From contig NC_052506.1 in assembly GCF_014356525.2 (NCBI RefSeq), positions 17,687,361 to 17,751,360 of the forward strand: 64,000 nucleotides of DNA. Reading direction: 5' to 3'. Shown here piece by piece: positions 60,265-64,000 of this stretch (its first letter is position 1; the number at the start of each line of letters is the position of its first letter). The notes beneath the pieces were generated by a model that worked only from the letters and a program-made list of their open reading frames with translations, made no database searches and had not been told where the DNA came from. Both the position numbers and the translations under genes were made by a program. Source of the stretch: Nilaparvata lugens (Eukaryota; Arthropoda; Insecta; Hemiptera; Delphacidae).

Positions 60265-60856
60265 AGCTCGGTTTACACACTCAAGCTATTTGAGCAAACT
60301 GGCTTGCGCAAGCCAAATTTGGGCAAACAAGCGAAATAAAATTCTTCTGATCACACGCTCACTTCAGTTTGTACTATTTGGCTTGTGAGTTTCCCTGCTA
60401 CTATCCTTAAACCACTAAACTGCTATCAGTATTGTATCCATATCAGTTTTGATCTGTATAAGATTTTTTATAGATTTATAAACTTCTATGAAATCACTCA
60501 AGAACTCATTATTCATTTGCCATTTTCATTAATTATTATGAGATACTAATATTATAGACACTTGAGAACTAAACAAAAATATATTTAGCAATAGGTAATA
60601 ATAGATAGAAATCACAAGACAGTCAAACTAGAGGTTGAGTTGAGGATAGGATTCGCATGCGCGAAAACGTAGTTTTGTCCTGACAGTTTGCGCAAATGAT
60701 TTGAGCAGTGTTTGAACGCTCATTCCAATACTCCAACCCCAAGCCGATTTTCTTTCAGAACAGAGTTTGCTCAAGCCAGATTTTTTGGCTTGCGCAAGCC
60801 ACCGTTCACACGCAGCAATTCAACTGCTCTAATTGCTTGAGCGTCTAAACCCAGCT
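60265..60856. mobile_element. 592-bp TIR element with TTA target duplication (PIF/Harbinger-like)
   Basis: The termini AGCTCGGTTTACACACTCAAGC and GCTTGAGCGTCTAAACCCAGCT are complementary. TTA flanks the element on both sides (60,262-60,264 and 60,857-60,859). A 3-bp TWA target duplication is typical of PIF/Harbinger. A second inner inverted pair, GGCTTGCGCAAGCC, occurs near both ends. It is non-coding. Confidence 0.75.
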
Positions 60857-60981
60857 TTATGTACGCCACCATTTAAATACATGTATTACCATTCAACACT
60901 CAATTTTGAGGCTTTCTTCGCCACTTCACCATGTTTGTATTTTTACCACATTTGTATTGATTATTTTGTCTGCTTCACATC

Positions 60982-61163
60982 TGTAGTGAGGTTCACGTTA
61001 TTAAGTCAGTAAAAAAATTGGACTAACAGGGTTGCCGATTATATTTCTACGTGGTCCGCAATCTGGGAACATTGCGAAGCTAGGAAAGCTATATCTGCTT
61101 TGTCCAATGACAAGGATAGCAACACCAATTAGGTGCTGACTTTGTAACGTAGAATTCACTGTA
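60982..61163. mobile_element. TIR MITE (TATAGTGAGGTCCACG family), diverged
   Basis: TGTAGTGAGGTTCACGTTATTAAGTCAG mirrors CTGACTTTGTAACGTAGAATTCACTGTA. The interior GGGTTGCCGATTATATTTCTACG…GACAAGGATAGCAACACCAA matches the 24.6-kb copy in outline. It ends ~46 bases before the putative RpL41 3'UTR acceptor. Confidence 0.7.
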
Positions 61164-61390
61164 ATCAACTTTAAGTATCTAATATCCTTTTTCATCTCTT
61201 TTGTTACAGGTTGATCTGGAATGGATTTCTCAACTATAAATTACGTTTTATTCTAATTGATAATTTTTTATAAAGTGATATTTTTACAAGAAATACACGT
61301 CCAGGTCATCAAGTTTATTTTTTACTTATTTCTCCACATCCTCTATACTCTTCCAGTTCAGAAGCAAAGGTGATTAAATTATAAGTCATC

Positions 61391-61396
61391 AATAAA
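61391..61396 (+). terminator. Candidate RpL41 polyadenylation signal
   Basis: AATAAA (ATCAATAAACACTTC) is the first canonical signal downstream of the putative terminal exon that starts at 61,210. Confidence 0.35.
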
Positions 61397-62160
61397 CACT
61401 TCTTATCGAAAAGTAACTTTGATTGTTACATCATTATTTATTTATAAAAATTATTTTGAAAAACAAGAACATAATGGTGTAACAACAATAACTAGTGTAG
61501 TGGTTGTGACAATTTCTAATATCATTTTTGAAATAATATTAAATGTCATTTATTCCCGTAACTTATTTTTGGCAAATGAAATAGATTCGTTGAATAAATT
61601 ATTATGGCTGTTATATTGTGTGAAACTTCTAGAATGAGAATATCTGGTGAATGATGAATCATTATCATGGTAACAGTGAAATGTTTGAAAACTTCAATTT
61701 CTCCAAAACCAATCTAAGGTATATTGAGATTGACTGTAATTAATTACTGTCTGTATTTTTATGAGACATATTAATGCTAAAAGTTTGAAGTGAATGATTA
61801 TTGCTAAGGATCTTTACACAGTCATGATATTTTACAGTGAATAAAATGAAATTAATTTTCATCGTAATGTTTTTTGAAAACAAATTTCATTCATCATTGT
61901 GTATGATACATGATTATTTTATAGCATGGAATGTAAAGTACAATGTCCCTTCCAGTTGAAAACTTGAATTGGATAAAATATAATGTGATTCATAGGTATT
62001 TATTATTCTTAACGTTTTAGTAACTTGAGATTTTGCCATTGTGTCACATCATGAAACGGCAATGGCAGCTTTGCACCTGAGTGGGTTGGAAAATGCATGT
62101 ATTGCAATTGGCCAAAACAATGCTCCTCTCTTTTTCTTTAGGGTCACTGTTGAATATAAA

Positions 62161-62272
62161 TAGAAATCTAAGTACCTTTTTAATATTGTTAACATGTTTC
62201 GGCTATATAAATGATGGCATCATATAGCTGAAACATGTGACTAAAGTTTTAAAAAGGTTACGTAGATTTCTA
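62161..62272. mobile_element. Foldback MITE (ACATGTTTCGG family), 112 bp
   Basis: TAGAAATCTAAGTACCTTTTTAATATTGTTAACATGTTTCGGCTATAT is mirrored by ATATAGCTGAAACATGTGACTAAAGTTTTAAAAAGGTTACGTAGATTTCTA. It is related to the copies at 1, 42.2 and 46.4 kb. Confidence 0.75.
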
Positions 62273-62597
62273 TTTTTATGTACGCTCCTCTATGCTTTGA
62301 CCCATTTAAGAACATGCATTATTTTTTAACACGTTGATACTCTATTATTATATGTATTAACCCATAGTAAAATTGCACTGGAAACCTATAGGTTTTAGAT
62401 TTCATTTTAATTGGTGCTATATGCGCCTTATGAAATTCCTTGATTTTTACCGCCTTATAAATGGTGTTACAAATTAAAGGTGAGACAGACCATAGAGTAA
62501 AACCTAGATTATGTAAAAAACATGTTACCTACTTTTCAGTAGGTTACATAATGCAATGAAACTTGTTGAAAGGTGAGATTATTTATTACAGTTTTAA

Positions 62598-62775
62598 GGG
62601 TGGGCACACACCAGTTAGTGAAGACTAGTCACAATACTTCACATGCATATGAAGCAACATACGCCAATTAGTCATTGCAATATTAGACATGTCTTCATAA
62701 TATATAAGCAACTATGTGAAGTATTGTGACTAAACGTGTCTTGTATTTTCTTGACTAATTGGTGTGTGCTTAGCC
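62598..62775. mobile_element. 178-bp foldback MITE with TAA target duplication
   Basis: GGGTGGGCACACACCAGTTAGT…AGTCACAATACTTCACAT mirrors ATGTGAAGTATTGTGACT…ACTAATTGGTGTGTGCTTAGCC. TAA lies directly outside both ends (62,595-62,597 and 62,776-62,778), so the target site is TWA-like. Confidence 0.75.
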
Positions 62776-63752
62776 TAATAATTGGTTGAGAACTGATGAA
62801 GTATTCTTCAAGTTGAATTACTCTTGAAATTTGACATGTTTTTCGAGAATTCTATTTTGTTGATAGCCTAATCAGATAAGCTACAGTAGCCAGTTGAATT
62901 TGAGAAAATTTTATTGACTAAAAAAGGCAAGAATAAATTGTTGGTCTGCTTGGATTTGTAATTTATTTTATTAAGGAGAATTTACAAATAAACTGGATGA
63001 AATACAGTTATATTAGCGACACAAATTTCGAGTTTTTGGAATATTATGTTGCAGGTTGGAGAAGGTTTTAGAAGTAGGTAACTTTGTTTTTTTAGTTGTT
63101 TAGTTGAAAGAGTTTTAAATTTCAAACCCAGTTTCCTGAAAAAGCCCTATATTTTCGTCTCATTTGTATTTGTAACCTGTAACAAAAATATGATGATATT
63201 GTAGTGTAGAATAGAATTTATTATGTAGACTACTAAATTAGTAGCCTACTGATAATATCAGTATAATATATTATAAGATAGAAAACATGTACATTTTGAG
63301 AAAATTGTGTTAGGTTTGATTAATTTGAACATTTGGAAAATAAAATTCGTCATAAAATAGGTCTGATAACGGAACGTAAAAAATAAGTCCAGATTTAGGA
63401 TAAGACATCTCGATTTGTCTCATCTTTTAGGTAGCAGTACTGTATATAACTTTCTGCATTAAATTTGAAAATTTTAGATTGATTTGAAGCATGTATACTG
63501 TGGCCATACAATCAACTGGATCTAGATTTTTTCTCAACATCTTTTTCAACATTTTTTCTCAAGATATTTTGGTAAATGCTACATTATCGATTTATCTCTC
63601 CGATATAATTTATAATAATTAAGATATTTTTGGGTTCTATCTACACAGAAAATTGATATCCCATGGATATAATTCTTCAATTTTTCTCCTCAACATAAAA
63701 ACCATTATATAAATATTATTTTGGGAAACACATCGAAATGGAAACATCGATG

Positions 63753-63791
63753 TATCGATATCACCCCCACCTCCATGAATTTCGCGCCAAA
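63753..63791 (+). promoter_or_regulatory. DRE plus E2F sites: putative promoter of a gene beyond the window
   Basis: TATCGATA (63,753-63,760) is a perfect DREF-binding element of the Drosophila type. TTTCGCGCCAAA (63,780-63,791) is a perfect E2F site. The pair occurs in promoters of replication genes such as Drosophila PCNA. Downstream, GTAGAG|GTTAGT (~63,922) could be the donor of a non-coding first exon on the plus strand. The gene itself is not in the window. Function in this species is inferred. Confidence 0.5.
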
Positions 63792-64000
63792 AGTGACACT
63801 TCACCAGCCATCGTCATCTCATCACACAAGACATAACCACAAAATTGATTAGTGCAGCATCTTTTTTATTGTTTTTAGTTTCTAGTCTTTCGTAAAGATC
63901 TTCTTGTGTTCTGTTGTAGAGGTTAGTTTGATTTTTATCAACTATATCATAAATTTCTTACCAAATTATTGAAATAACTATTCAAATTGCAAATATTATC

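Larger units (their letters stand above)
59565..61209 (+). other. Putative 3'UTR intron of RpL41
   Basis: The donor consensus GTGAGT lies 19 bases after the stop codon. The acceptor TTTTGTTACAG ends at 61,209. Between them are three foldback/TIR elements and no coding frame. It is inferred from splice motifs and from the absence of a poly(A) signal near the stop. Confidence 0.45.
61410..63750. other. Intergenic stretch after RpL41
   Basis: AT-rich, with two foldback MITEs listed separately and several short chance frames. I see no conserved coding sequence. Confidence 0.5.

Overview
The window is AT-rich animal nuclear DNA with spliced genes. I infer an insect, most likely a hemipteran and plausibly a delphacid planthopper such as Nilaparvata lugens. 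The grounds are insect-like ryanodine receptor, ELP2 and RpL41 proteins, plus MITE and retroelement families that I associate from memory with planthopper genomes. The species is not proven. Most of the open frames visible here are chance frames or transposon remnants.

Layout. (1) 1-26,682 holds no exon I can support. It is read as the large first intron of a minus-strand ryanodine receptor (RyR) gene whose first coding exon is 26,683-26,736. It is filled with LINE tails, three copies of an RTE-like element, foldback elements, a tRNA-like inverted pair and a 90-bp tandem array. (2) 26,737-27,110 is a GC/CpG-rich block, the likely RyR promoter and 5'UTR. (3) 27.1-33.0 kb is mostly intergenic, with a MITE, a purine-rich tract and one possible small minus-strand coding segment at 32.2-32.4 kb. 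(4) 33,000-57,134 is a complete minus-strand ELP2 (Elongator subunit 2, WD40) gene. I could place 13 exons whose junctions all stay in phase and give 804 codons. (5) 57,683-59,545 is RpL41 on the plus strand, 25 codons split by an intron after codon 4. It is divergent from ELP2 and probably has a further 3'UTR intron. (6) At the right edge a perfect DRE (TATCGATA) and a perfect E2F site lie 19 bases apart, which suggests the promoter of a gene beyond the window.

The most unusual structure is inside ELP2 intron 12. It is an LTR element of about 6.1 kb on the minus strand, with near-identical 395-bp LTRs, a polypurine tract, a coiled-coil gag-like frame, no recognisable pol, and a ~700-bp hexanucleotide-derived satellite. 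The block holding it is bracketed by a 323-bp direct repeat (2 mismatches, no net length change) that includes the last 82 bases of ELP2 exon 12 and its splice donor. The insertion therefore seems to have landed in the gene while a duplicated segment kept the exon intact, unless it is an assembly artefact.

The genes are housekeeping or ion-channel genes and do not form a functional unit. ELP2 acts in tRNA wobble-uridine modification, RpL41 in the 60S ribosome, and RyR in ER/SR calcium release.
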